The notes under the pieces were generated by a model. The model saw only the letters and a list, made by a program, of their open reading frames with translations. It was not told the DNA's origin and made no database searches. A stretch of DNA of 64,000 bases from Phycomyces nitens (taxonomy: Eukaryota > Mucoromycota > Mucoromycetes > Mucorales > Phycomycetaceae), in assembly GCA_022702545.1 (NCBI GenBank), contig JAHRBC010000007.1, forward strand, positions 1,984,001-2,048,000, in the 5' to 3' direction. The translations under genes were made by a program, and so were the position numbers. Within the stretch, counting starts at the first letter, position 1; each line of letters starts with the position of its first letter. Shown piece by piece: positions 1 to 10,900 of this stretch.

Positions 1-222
1 GCCCAAGCACAAGCTCAAGCACAAGCACAGGCCCAAGCTCAAGCACAGGCTCAAGCTCAAGCACAGGCTCAAGCTCAAGCTCAGGCCCAAGCTCAAGCTC
101 AAGCACAGGCTCAGGCACAGGCTCAAGCTCAGGCCCAAGCTCAGGCCCAAGCACAAGCACAAGCACAAGCTCAGGCCCAAGCCCAAGCCCAAGCTCAGGC
201 CCAAGCACAAGGACAGGTCCAT
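1..222 (+). repeat. Hexamer repeat encoding (Ala-Gln)n
   Basis: Degenerate tandem hexamers GCNCAR encode alternating Ala-Gln from the window edge. Third positions vary, so the protein repeat is better conserved than the DNA repeat. Confidence 0.9.
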
Positions 223-873
223 TCACAAGTGCATAACCAGTCCCGAAATTCTACGCCTTCCCAAGCCCAACTTTCAACACCCATTCAAGCATCAGCTCAA
301 ACACCATCCCAGGTAGCTGCGTCTCTTCCTCGTCAGCAAGTCATTTCAACCGGGAATACTGGCATGCCGAGTCAGACAGCAGCTCAACAGCAGGCTCAGT
401 TATCGGCTCAACATTTGGCTGCACTTCAACAAGCACAGCAGCAGCAGAGTGTCATGTCGCTCAACTTGCCGCAACGTGCAAATCCAATGACACATGTACC
501 AACAAGTAATGTTCAAGTAGTGTCAAACAGTACGCCAATGATGGGAATGAACAGCCCCGCGATGTCTACTTCGGGTGCAAGCGTTGTCAGTCAAAACTTG
601 AGCCAAACACAAAACCAACCTCAGAGCCAACCTCAGAGCCAACCTCAAAACCAACCTCAAAACCAAGGTTTAGGTCTAACCAACATTCAACAACCAACCA
701 TGGCAAACATGTCTGCATTGGGGCCAAATGGTCAGCAAGTGGCACCCACGCAATTGACATTGCATAGTATCCAGACATTGCTCAGTCAAGGAGCAATCAC
801 CCTGGCAACTGCACAACAATTACTGACTCATATGACAAATCCAAATGGAATGGGTCTCAATCGACAACAGCAA

Positions 874-904
<31 letters not shown>

Positions 905-1395
905 AGCAGCAGCAACATTTGACCCTTGCGAATGTACAAGCCGCACAAGCTGCACAAGCTGCTCAGGCTGTCCAGAGACAACAGCAGCAGCAACAGGCTC
1001 AACAGCAACAGCAGGTCCAGCAGCAACAGGCTCAACAGCAAGCACAGCAAGCACAACTCCAAATGCTAACTAATCAAACAGGAGTTCAGTCTACATTGCA
1101 GCAAAGAATAGTGCAACCGAATAACCGTACTGCCAACGGCCAGCCTGCTCAACAAAACTTTATGCCACAGTTACTTTCACAGCTTAGCCCAAATCATCAA
1201 AAGCAAATGGCAATTATCCTGGCGCGCCGCCAGCAGTTGTATGCTGCAGCCACTGCAGGCATGATGTCTCCTGAGCAAATTCAGCAATCTGTTGTGCAAC
1301 TTCATCAAGCTCAACAAGTTATTATTCAGCAACATCAGCAGCAACAACAGCAACAGCAACAACAACAACAACAGCAGCAGCAGCAGCAACAACAG

Positions 1396-1463
<68 letters not shown>

Positions 1464-2481
1464 GCAACAACAACAACTACAAGGGCAACAAGGACAGCAA
1501 TCACAACAATCTCAAAATCAGGCACAGGCACAAGCACATGCTCAGGCACATGCTCAAGCACAGGCCCAAGCCCAAGCACAGGCCCAAGCCCAAGCACAGG
1601 CCCAAGCTCAAGCTCAAGCTCAAGCCCAGGCACAGGCTCAACAAGCTCAACAAGCTCAACAAGCTCAACAGGCTCAACAAGCTCAACAAGCTCAACAGGC
1701 TCAACAGGCTCAACAGGCTCAGACTCAGGCCCAAGTTCAAGCACAGGCTCAAGCTCAAGCTCAGGCACAGGCACAGGCTCAAGCACAAGTACAGGCCCAG
1801 CTTCAAGCAAGACTACAAGCCCAAGCCCAAGCCAGAGCTCAGGTGCAACAGCAAATACCAGGTCAACAAGGAATGGCAACAGTTCCTGCTATTAATGCTG
1901 GTCAATTAAACCAACAGCAGCAACAACAACTGATGCAGCAAATAATGCTACAGCGTAATCTATCTGTCATGCGAGGAAGAGGCCGTGGACAGGCACCAAT
2001 ATTGACTCCACAGCAAACTACTGCTCTACAGGCAATGCAACAGAACATGGCAAATCAAGGTTTCCCGCGTATAAATATGCAGAACTTGAATCAGGCAAAT
2101 TTATTAGCCAATATGACTCGTGAGCGAGTAGTTGCAGCAGCAGCGGCGGCGGCGGCAGCAGCAGGTGGTAATGGTAATGGTAATGGTGCTGGAAGCCCTA
2201 ATCCTAATCCTAATGGAGCGGCAAATGGATCAGTGAATCCAATGCTTCGCCAAAATCAACAAGGACTTCAGCAATTCCAAATGAACCTTCAATATCACCA
2301 ACAACAGGCTGCCGCCGCAGCTGCTGCCGCCCAACAGCGAGGTATGATGAACATGTCTCCGTCCGCACAATCACAACAACAGCAACAGCAACAACAGCAA
2401 CAGCAGCAGCAGGGAAACAATGGAAACATGAATCTTGGGCCTGGAAGTGATCAACAGCAGAACCACGACGGGATGTCATGA
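1..2481 (+). CDS. Gln/Ala-rich low-complexity protein, 5' partial
   Basis: The reading frame is open from base 1 to the TGA at 2479-2481 with no intron, so at least 826 residues are present and the N-terminus lies upstream. The first visible ATG (229) is not the real start. Composition is extreme: alternating Ala-Gln runs (1-220, 1516-1845), pure Gln tracts (about 866-915 and 1329-1485), poly-Ala (2135-2165, 2310-2335) and an Asn/Gly stretch near 2167-2230. Short less-biased islands occur, for example [20 protein letters not shown] near 760-820, [19 protein letters not shown] near 1205-1260, and an RGRGRG motif near 1972-1990. I do not recognise a catalytic domain. Gln-rich tails like this are typical of transcription coactivators such as SAGA Spt20 or Mediator tail subunits, but that is only a guess. 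The mix of CAG and CAA codons and the clean frame suggest a real protein. Confidence 0.75.
1329..1485 (+). repeat. CAG/CAA tract encoding about 50 Gln
   Basis: An almost uninterrupted mixture of CAG and CAA codons inside the Gln-rich gene. CAA interruptions split the CAG runs, which normally slows slippage. Confidence 0.9.
1516..1845 (+). repeat. Hexamer/nonamer repeat encoding Ala-Gln and Gln-Ala-Gln
   Basis: A second Ala-Gln block inside the same gene. It includes a stretch of nonamers (CAACAAGCT-like, about 1637-1722) encoding Gln-Gln-Ala units. Confidence 0.85.
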
Positions 2482-3029
2482 ACATAACCTCAAAACTAAT
2501 CCTCCTCTATAATATCTACTCACATTCGCACATATAGCTTATACATCACTACTACTCTGTAAAACCCCTACCTTACACTATTGCACAAACTCACACTGGA
2601 CATGCCCTGAACAAAACAATTAAACAAATACTCCAACCGACTTGAAGAAATATTTATACCTAAGATTTCTTTTCTTTATATACGTCAATCTATCAAAAAA
2701 CAACATCAACAACAACAACAACAACAACTTGATTCATGTATATATATGTATATTTCCAAAAAATAAAATAAAATAAAAGCAAAACCCCTAATAAAATGGG
2801 GAATCGATAAAGAAGTGCCTCTATTTCAAAAACCAAAAAGTTTACACATCTCTCGATAAAGGCAATGGTCCTTTGTTACGCAAGTCAAAGATTACCAAAA
2901 GTGTAGGATATCTTCCATTTTGGGTCATTGTTTTCATTTCCTCAAGATTATTGAATGTCTTGATGATAGACCAAGGACCTGCTTAAACGCTCATTCTTGC
3001 ACATCTCTTTCTACTATTCTTCTCTATCC
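2482..3029. other. Intergenic region, 3' UTR then promoter
   Basis: AT-rich spacer between two plus-strand genes. It contains a (CAA)n run near 2702-2729 and A/T runs. No coding signal is visible. Confidence 0.6.
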
Positions 3030-6000
3030 ATGCCTCCAGAAGTCATGACTGATAATTCAACAGCCTTTGCATTTACTGATCATTTCTGGGTAAAATACAG
3101 AGTGGTTTTTTTTTGGGAGTGTGTATGCTTAAATGCATACATTTGGACTAATGATAATATCTAGTCCCACGATCAGCAAGGGATGAACAGCCTGTTTGAC
3201 TATATGCACTCGTCCTTTGATACCCTTTCTCATATTCACACCCTATACAACGAAAGGTAGGTACATGGTTGATTTGGAGGCTGGATCAGGCACTAGAGCA
3301 GTTTTGTTAGAGCACAAATGGAGCTTGAGTTTGGGCAAAAGGTCATGTCTCTTTCCGAGTCTGTGAGTGCGCCATTAAAGCACTCTGATCCAAAGACAAA
3401 TGTTGCGGGTGCACTAGAGGCTGTCTATCAAGAGCTTGTAAAGACAGCTCAATCTCACATTGACATGGCCCAAAGGTTGACAAACGAGGTAGCACCAGCC
3501 CTGGATAGCTGGGTCCATACACACCGCCTGAATCTGGAAAAGGTAATGGTCAAAATGGAAGGCTGTGTACTTAATGTTCTCTTAGTGGTCGTCTATTCTG
3601 GAGGCCAAGTACAATGAGCGGCAATTGTGGACTGAGAATCTGTTGGAGGTATTGTGAATTGGTAGCAAAGGAAATCAAAAGACTTGTATTTTTAATGTGG
3701 TGATTGCAAGGCAAGAGAGGCATATCATGCTGCCAATAGATCATCTCAAGGAGCAAGTTCTTCTGAACTACAGAGATTGGGTAAGGATTGGCAGCCAACT
3801 ATTGGTTTTAAGGGTGGTTGGATGGGTATGCTGATACTCCAAGAAATAAATAGAGCAAAAATACAGGACAGTCTTGACTCGTGTGGACAGCTTATCAAAA
3901 GATTGGAATAAGACATGGCTAGAGGCTTGCAAGGTTAGTCAATCAGCCATTTGAAGTGGTATTTATTTAATTTAATTTAATTATTATTTTGTATCAGGAA
4001 CTTGAAATGATTGAGCAAGATCGTGTCGACTTCTTTGGCAGTAATGTATGGGACTATGCCAACCTAGCCTCAGCTCGGTTATTAGTCCAAGATGAGGTAT
4101 TGTGTATATTCCATATAAATTGGGATTTTTTATTTAATTTAATTTAATTTAATTAACCATTCAAAAAAGTGGTGTGAGGCCATTCGAAAGCAACTTGAAA
4201 AATGCAATGTGGACGAAGAACTGAGTGCTTGTGTCAAACAGCACGGAACTGGCTCCGTTATTCCATGTAAGCCAAAGGGAAGTGTAGATTAGATTTAGTT
4301 CTAACAGACGATAAAACATGCGGCATACAGCAACTACAGATTATGTAAATTATTACATAAAGAAACATCCCAGCAATCCTACAACAGAGCCACCAAAGCC
4401 GCCTGTCAGGAGCAAACAACTGCCACCAAAGCCACTTGACGATAAAGACGAACAGTCCAAAGAACCGTCTCAGACAAGAGAAAAGTCGCACTCTAAAGAA
4501 CCATCTACAGCTAGAGAATCCGTAGATGTCGGGAGCACTACCCGCCGTATGCAAGTCAAACGCAAGCCATTGGATTCCACATTAGTTGCTGCACACGGTA
4601 ACCCTGTTGCAAGACAGCAGCAGAATACTGTCGGGCGTCATTCTACAGTATCTCAAGGAACATCCGGACTAGAAGACCTGCTAAAACAATTTGAAATAAA
4701 GTCTGGCGATACACAGTCTAGGCCAAGGTCAACATATGGCTCATCGAATTCAAGGCCCAATCTCGCCTTGGACACCTTTTGGAAGGACACAAGTTCTACT
4801 GAGCGTACAATGCCGCCAAAGTCTCCTCGCCCAAAGTCAATGTGTTTGACTGACGATAGTCCCGTGACTACTCCACCAACCCTGCTGCTCGATAGCCACA
4901 GACCCCCACCCCCATCTGCAGCTCCACCTTTATTGCAAGGAAGACCACCTCAAGTGCCACCAGTTTCGACCTCATTATCAAATACTAAAAGTGATAATAG
5001 TAGCCATAGTAACAGCCGGCCCCCATCTTTAAACCAACACTCTCCTGCCATGCCACCTCCTTCACCAATGATGCCACCCAGATCGCCTTTGATGCAGCCA
5101 TATCAGTATCAAACCACAGACTCCCAAACAAGGTCTTCTTCGCCTTTGCCTTTTTCAAAGGTTAGTCTCTTATGTTCTAGAATACAAAGAATTTCAAATG
5201 AATACAAAAATGAAACAAGGTTTCAAAATAAGGGACTAATCCCAATGAACTTTAGATGGATCTTCATGGACCCTTGGCTACTAGTACCGCGAATAATGAA
5301 TCACATGGAGTGCAGTCGTCCTTCGAACAACTCGGGCCACAGCAGCAGCACCATATGTCATTGTTGACTATGCGACGGCAGCAATTGATAGAAGCAGCTC
5401 AGGGCGGAATGCTTGATCAAGATCAATTGAATCATCAACTGCAGCAGCTAAATCAACTACAAAATAATATGTTGCAAAAGGAAGAATTACCATTACAGCC
5501 CCAAGTGCAACAACAACAGCAACAACAACAACAGCAGCAGCAGCAGCAATATCAACAGCAGCAGCAATATCAGCAACAGCAGCAATATCAGCAACAACAG
5601 CAACAGCAACAGCAACAGCAAAGATCTCCTTCTCCAATGATGCCTCCTCGTTCTCCAATGCTACAGAATAATTACCAACCTCCAATGATGCAAAATAATT
5701 ATCAGCCTCAAATAATGCCTCCTCCGTCTCCTGTACACCATCTGCAGAGACAGCCAAGTACTCAGCACCAACAAAAGATTGCTCCTTCTATGATGCAACC
5801 ACCAATGATGGGTACTACGGGCGTGCCAATGCTAGGCAACCAGCCGTCCCCCCAGCCAATCAATACTAACCATCATGGGTCTGTTTCCGGTCGATCGCCA
5901 CTTCCATCTCCAGCAACAATCCCAACACCATGGCAATCCAACTACCGCCAACCATCTAGTCCGGCATACGGAGTAAATCAGAGATCGGCCCTGCCTTACG

Positions 6001-6295
6001 TCATCGACGGCCGGCCTGTTCTCCGATGGGGTAAAGATGCTGTTTGATTGTGCAGGCTGCACACAGTATATGTTTGTTAATAAGCACTGATTTATGTTGC
6101 TGATATCTAGTGCGAGGAATCTGCGACTATGTGGCCGACGGTGAAGGAGAAATGAGCTTTAGACAGGGAAGTTACTTGGCCATCATGGGACCTTCCGGTT
6201 TTGAGAGCTGGTGGATGGCCGAATTGTGGGACGAATTGAGACAAGTCCGGATTAGTTCTGGTGTTGTGCCTGGAAACTATATTATGGATCTGTGA
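3030..6295 (+). CDS. F-BAR and SH3 domain protein (Cdc15/Hof1/Imp2-like)
   Basis: Predicted cytokinesis or polarity scaffold that binds curved membrane through an F-BAR domain and recruits partners through a C-terminal SH3. Eleven exons keep one frame: 3030-3089, 3165-3256, 3311-3542, 3586-3648, 3711-3780, 3872-3933, 3998-4096, 4170-4266, 4331-5160, 5256-6030 and 6111-6295, giving 854 residues. Residues 15-75 form the FCH start (FDYMHSSFDTLSHIHTLYNE) and the F-BAR coiled coil runs to about 258. Residues 260-535 are Pro/Ser-rich with PPKPP and PPRSP motifs. Exon 10 carries a poly-Gln tract near 620-660. The SH3 (about 794-854) shows the ALYDY-equivalent ICDYVADGEGEMSF, then WWMAEL and VPGNYI. 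The acceptor at 4330 was chosen because nearer AGs break the frame. Start chosen: the first ATG before the FCH domain. Which paralogue it is cannot be told from here. Confidence 0.88.
5508..5625 (+). repeat. Poly-Gln tract (CAA/CAG, with TAT interruptions)
   Basis: Gln codons interrupted by three to four Tyr codons, lying inside exon 10 of the F-BAR/SH3 gene, between its Pro-rich region and SH3 domain. Confidence 0.9.
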
Positions 6296-7484
6296 TGTTG
6301 AACTTTGCATATTTCTCAAACTAGAAATACAGAATTTATATTTTCAAAACCTGTAATGTGAATACAGAATTTATATATAAACATATATCTGCGTGTGTAT
6401 ATATATACATATATATGTATGTATCGATTGAAACAATGAAAATATTCATACATTTCAATATTTTTTATTTTCTTAATTTGTACAGCGGAGAAATAAATGA
6501 AAAGAGAGTATGTGTAGCCATGGAGATAGGGTTGTCTTTACGTCATAGAGTAATTGCCTGTTTGGAAGGTAGTACAACGGGGTATAGAAGATTTGCTGAT
6601 GGTTGGAATGAATATCTAAAGATCTAGTCATATAATGAATAATAATAGTAACAATAATAAAAAGTTTGAATATTTACATATACATAAAAAATAGTAGCCA
6701 AGTAAGAATCGGCAATGATGATAATGATAATGGTAATGGGAATGACAAGAACAAGGGCAAGGACCTTTGAGAAAATAGGCATAAGATGTGATAATGTTGA
6801 ATGAGGGCGTGGTTTGATTCTCGAGGCCAGTAATCGTCTTTCTTTTCTTCTTCTTCTTTTTTTTTCCAATTTGATTTTGGGGTATGATGATGGGTCTATG
6901 GTTGGTTGCTAATCGTGGTTCTTTCAGCTGCTTGCATGTCGACACCAAAACTCATGGCTACAAGGCAAATGTTATTAGTGTATTGTTTATGAAATAATAA
7001 ATGTATAAATGTACCTGAACCGTGAAATGTCAACGCCACAACATGTACAGAAGCCAGAGGTTATGCGACACATAAGTGACTGTGGCTGAGATGTGTGAGA
7101 ACACTGATGTGGACTAGTGGTTTGGGTTGGCATGCTCGGTTTATGAAAAGTAGGAAAAGAAGAAAGAAGTCGAATTATTGAATTATCGATCTCATAATAT
7201 CGTAGTTTCGCAAAAAAAATTAATCCCAACATATAAAGGAATTGTTGTCAGAGGAGAGAGATCTTCTTCCATATATGGAAAACCAATTTGTGAAATTCAT
7301 TAAGATTGTTTCTTGACCACTACGTCATGGTAACTATGGTAACTATGGTGCTAGGCAAGGATGTCTAATTATAATATCTGCATTCATGATAACACACATA
7401 TTCAGACGTCCAAACATGGTTCTCCCACCCTCCAAAATAGAATAGCCATCAAAGCGTCTAGCAAACCCAAGCAGACTATGGTTA
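6296..7484. other. Intergenic region between convergent genes
   Basis: About 1.2 kb between the 3' ends of the F-BAR/SH3 and Bud6 genes. It holds AT-rich stretches, a degenerate GATAAT/GGTAAT run near 6710-6745 and pyrimidine runs. Open frames here are short and of biased composition. I see no supported gene. X-box-like motifs lie at 7330-7343 and 7481-7494. Confidence 0.55.
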
Positions 7485-9557
7485 TCATGGTGACGTTCTA
7501 GAACTCTCTTCAAACATTTCTTTCAGCATAGCGGCATTCTTTTGTTGGCGTTGACGATCGATCTCCTCAGGTCCTCCTGTACGCTTAAGCTTCTTGCTGT
7601 CCACAAACGTCACCAACTCTTCCTCAAAGGCATCTATTCGGTTGGCCAGCTCACGTGCACGAAACTTCTCGGCCTGCTCCAGTGCCTTGACGCGTCTAGA
7701 CGAATCAACCTGGACCGCTGCCACCTGCTCAAGTACACTTGACATTACCTTTGTTGTATCAGTCGTCCTCGACAGATGAAAAGGATTTTGTGTAAGTGAG
7801 TGTTTCCGCTGTATCTCGGTCACCTTTTGAAGTTGCTCAAGCACCTGCACCACAGCACCATGATCCTCCTCCATGTCCATCAACAGATTCTCCTGTTCTT
7901 TGAGGAACCCCTGCTCTTTCACAATTGTGCGCAACTCCTCCTCCCAGGTCTTCTTCCACACTGGCTTAAAGCTCTGGAGCTGCTGCACAAGCCCTCGGCG
8001 CTGTTCCTCGATCAACCGCACCTCTTCCTTGCAATAGTCCAACTGGGCTACAGATGGTCGGCATTTGCGCTGGGTCACATCCAACTTGAGTTCGTCGATT
8101 GTGTCCTGCAGCTCTTCCAGCCTTCGAGTGAGCTCTGTCGCTGCCTCTTCCGACCTTTGTCTGGTCTGGTCAATAAGTGTCCGGGGTAGCCTGGACAGAG
8201 TCTGGGTTGTCTTTAGCTGCTCTCCCGCCTTTTGGAGCTGGCCTAGGACCTGAGATGCCTCGTGCTTGTATTCCCTAAAGACCTGACGTAGGACAGCTAG
8301 ATCACGCTTCAGTCCTTGGATTTCTTCCTGTTGATCCTTGATCCGATTCACAGCACTGGCCGTAGGGATCTGCTGATCCCTTTGCACACTCTTGACGCTC
8401 TTTATCTGATTGTGGCCCCCGTTTACTCTAAGCTCGCTCAAGATGGCCTTTTCCATTGACTGGATAGCCGTGGTCAAGCACTGCGAAATCGCCTTTATAT
8501 CATTTGGCTCTATTGTGATCCATTAGTATTGGCTTTTATGTGAAAAGCCAATCTTACCTTGCAAGGACATTGATAGATATGAATTTGGTTTCACGTCCTC
8601 AAGATCTTCCAGTTCGTACATGATCAGCGTAGTTGGGTCTCTTATCTTTAACATTGAGACCGTGTCGATTGAATTGAATGTTTCGAGAAACAGCATCCTC
8701 AGACCCTCAAAACCAAGCACTCCTTCAAACTTCACTTTCTTGACATGGTCACCAATACCAAGAAACAGGTTCATCTTGACAATGTCTTGAGGGCGCTTGG
8801 TCTCTTCACGCTGTACAGATCTTCGAACAGATGATCGCCGGGCCAGGTTAGACTGCTGTTTGAGTGCGACCAGGGCATCCCAACGATCTTCTCCATTGTT
8901 ATTGGGGCTATTATTATTGTTACTCGTGCTTGTCTTTTGCTCAGAAGAGTTTGTTGGCGTAGGCAATGGTCGTACAGAAGGCTGTGGTGAAAGAGGTGCT
9001 CTGGTCTGTCGATCAGGTGAACGGGGCATGATGGCTTCTGTCCCGGACCGGTCTCTTAAACAAGCCTGTTTGCGTTTCAGACCCTTGAGAAGCTGAAGAA
9101 TTATGTCCCGGATTGCTGGCAAGTGAGTGTCTAGAGCTGTTGGTGGCTGCCCAAGAGCCTCTCGAAGGCAGTCTAGCAGCTGACCTGGAACTGACGCGAG
9201 ATCTCTAGAGCCAACAGATGGTGATGAGTGATATTATATAGTTATACAGCCAAGTTATATATATATATATAAGTATATAAATATTTTTTACGTCATTGGC
9301 ATTGCAGCTGCCTCGAATGCTTGGGATGCTTGACTAAAGTCGAGCGAGAGTAGGTCATAGGCCTCCAGAACACTCTCGGAGGACGTGGTACCAACCGACC
9401 AGTCGGTCAGACTCATCAAAAGCTGTTTAGTCGATTGCAAAAGACCAGTGACAGTCTGCTCAATGGCCGACATTTGTTTTGACGGCCCATTGGTCTCGGA
9501 TCCACATACTCCAGAGGCCAAGGTGTCAGTGGAAGTCAAAGGTTGGGTGAGAGACAT
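7485..9557 (-). CDS. BUD6: Bud6/Aip3-family actin- and formin-interacting protein
   Basis: Bud6/Aip3 binds actin monomers and acts as a nucleation-promoting partner of formins at sites of polarised growth. Three exons in one frame: 9557-9292, 9204-8558 and 8509-7485, giving 645 residues. Residues 1-90 match the family N-terminal region (repeated LLQSTKQLL and SLDFSQASQAF patterns). The middle carries the AIP3 hallmark around KKVKFEGVLGFEGLRMLF and YELEDLEDVKPNSYLSM. The last about 340 residues are strongly heptad-like (IQGLKRDLAVLRQVFREY, ELTRRLEELQDTIDELKLDV), fitting the rod-like core. Yeast Bud6 is 788 residues, so this copy is compact. The start is the first ATG of the exon carrying the N-terminal motif. 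An additional upstream exon cannot be excluded. It is tail to tail with the F-BAR/SH3 gene. Confidence 0.88.
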
Positions 9558-9944
9558 AAAGATGTAGAAAAAGCCATCTTGGGCTTGGATATTTGGTCCC
9601 CGTTTTTATATATTATGTCCATTCTAGCAAGTATTTTTATCACACATTCTTAACCAGATGATACTAATGGTAATTTCAATAAGGGATCGACCAAGCCCAG
9701 TCAGAATACAATGATGGTCTGGTTAATGTTGGCATCCTGACCCTTTTCAATGAGTGCTCGTTTTTTATTTATTTATTTATTTTTTTGAATGTAAAGATCA
9801 ACTCTTTAAGATGGTAAGAATATCCCCTTGATTCTCATATTTCATTAGATTACATTAAAACCAAAAGCAGTAAACCCCAAATGCATTTCTTGCCTGCAAG
9901 ATCATTTTGGTATTGTTAAAGTACAGCTGTTTATCAGTTAATGA
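9558..9944. other. Intergenic spacer
   Basis: About 390 bp of A/T-rich DNA between the Bud6 start and the end of the small secreted-protein gene, with a TTTA repeat near 9762-9785. No gene seen. Confidence 0.5.
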
Positions 9945-10586
9945 TTAGCAATTTGTCAATGTGATAGGGACACTCTTTTCTAGCAATATCTGGCAGCTCT
10001 CATAGGGAGCTATAGGCCAACCACAAGGACAAATATACAGAAATAATAAATAAATAAATACAGGGGTGGTGAGAATGATAGTCGGTTTGGCTATTGGGCC
10101 AAGACGAGTGATTCTTTAATTCGATATTACCTTGGCCATCCCTATTTCTTGAGCACCGATACGAGGCCCTTTGAAACGAATAATGATTGTTGGTTAATTT
10201 CGTCGAGAATGAATACTAATCTCAAGGTACTTACAGACCAGCCACACGCAGGGAGTATGGGCCATTTGAGAGGGATGCAGGGAGAGTCCAATGGACAAGG
10301 TGATCTACACCGTGTTCCCCGGTAGACTCTGAACCTGGAATATCTAATACTACGGGTGGATCTGTGGAAACAAGTGTCGCATTGACCCTACCGAGGTTTG
10401 CCATGCCACTTCCCCTCACTTGAGATACTGTAAGTATAAATAGATTGCATTAGTCCCTCTAGACTTGCCATGGTAGACGATGGGCAGAGTTGAGCCTATG
10501 CAGTAGGCAGCGTTCTCTTGTGGAGAAGTGATGAATATGTCGTCCGCCAAGACAAGAGGACACAATAGCAACCAGAACAGACGCAT
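9945..10586 (-). CDS. Small secreted protein, Kre9/Knh1-like fold (tentative)
   Basis: Four short exons join in frame: 10586-10469, 10427-10235, 10168-10131 and 10009-9945, giving 137 residues. The protein opens with a signal peptide (MRLFWLLLCPLVLA) followed by DDIFITSPQENAAYCIGSTL, then a region with VVLDIP and LSNGPYSLRVAGL. It ends with a Cys-bearing tail (SYRCSRNRDG, YESCQILLEKSVPITLTNC). The pattern of signal peptide, I-T-S-P, Gly-Ser and then G-x-Y-x-x-R-V resembles the Ig-like domain of fungal Kre9/Knh1-type cell-wall or GPI-anchored secreted proteins. There is no obvious GPI signal. The first intron (10468-10428, 41 nt) uses a GC donor (GCAAGT) and TACAG acceptor. Without it the frame stops within 15 codons. 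The function is not known and the fold assignment is an inference. Confidence 0.62.
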
Positions 10587-10900
10587 GGCAGTAGATATAA
10601 TGAAAACAAAGAGAAAAAAGAGAGAAAGAAAACAAGAAATAAATATATATATATATGTATATGCCGAGGTTTAAATCATCTAATGACGTTTTAAAGCAAA
10701 GGAGGGGTCAAATAATGATTATAATGACAATAATGATTGAAAAAGACGATGATTTATTACTTTTCTTGCTGTTGATCTGTACAGATGGTGAATATATACA
10801 TAAAAGAGAAACATAGAGTATATAAGCACGGACAGATGCCATGGATGAATGTATGTGTATATATGAAATAAAGAGGTCCAACTCTTCCAGTCTACCACTA

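Noticed and set aside
1177..1909. Long open frames of Leu, Val, Ser or Asn homopolymers on both strands over the Gln-rich gene.
   Set aside because: CAG/CAA/GCN repeats lack stops in other frames. The Ala-Gln frame continues open from base 1 and carries the less-biased islands, so the others are shadows.
6358..6627. 89-codon open frame after the F-BAR/SH3 gene.
   Set aside because: Begins in ATATAT repeats with Ile/Tyr/Phe-rich content. More likely 3' UTR or spacer.
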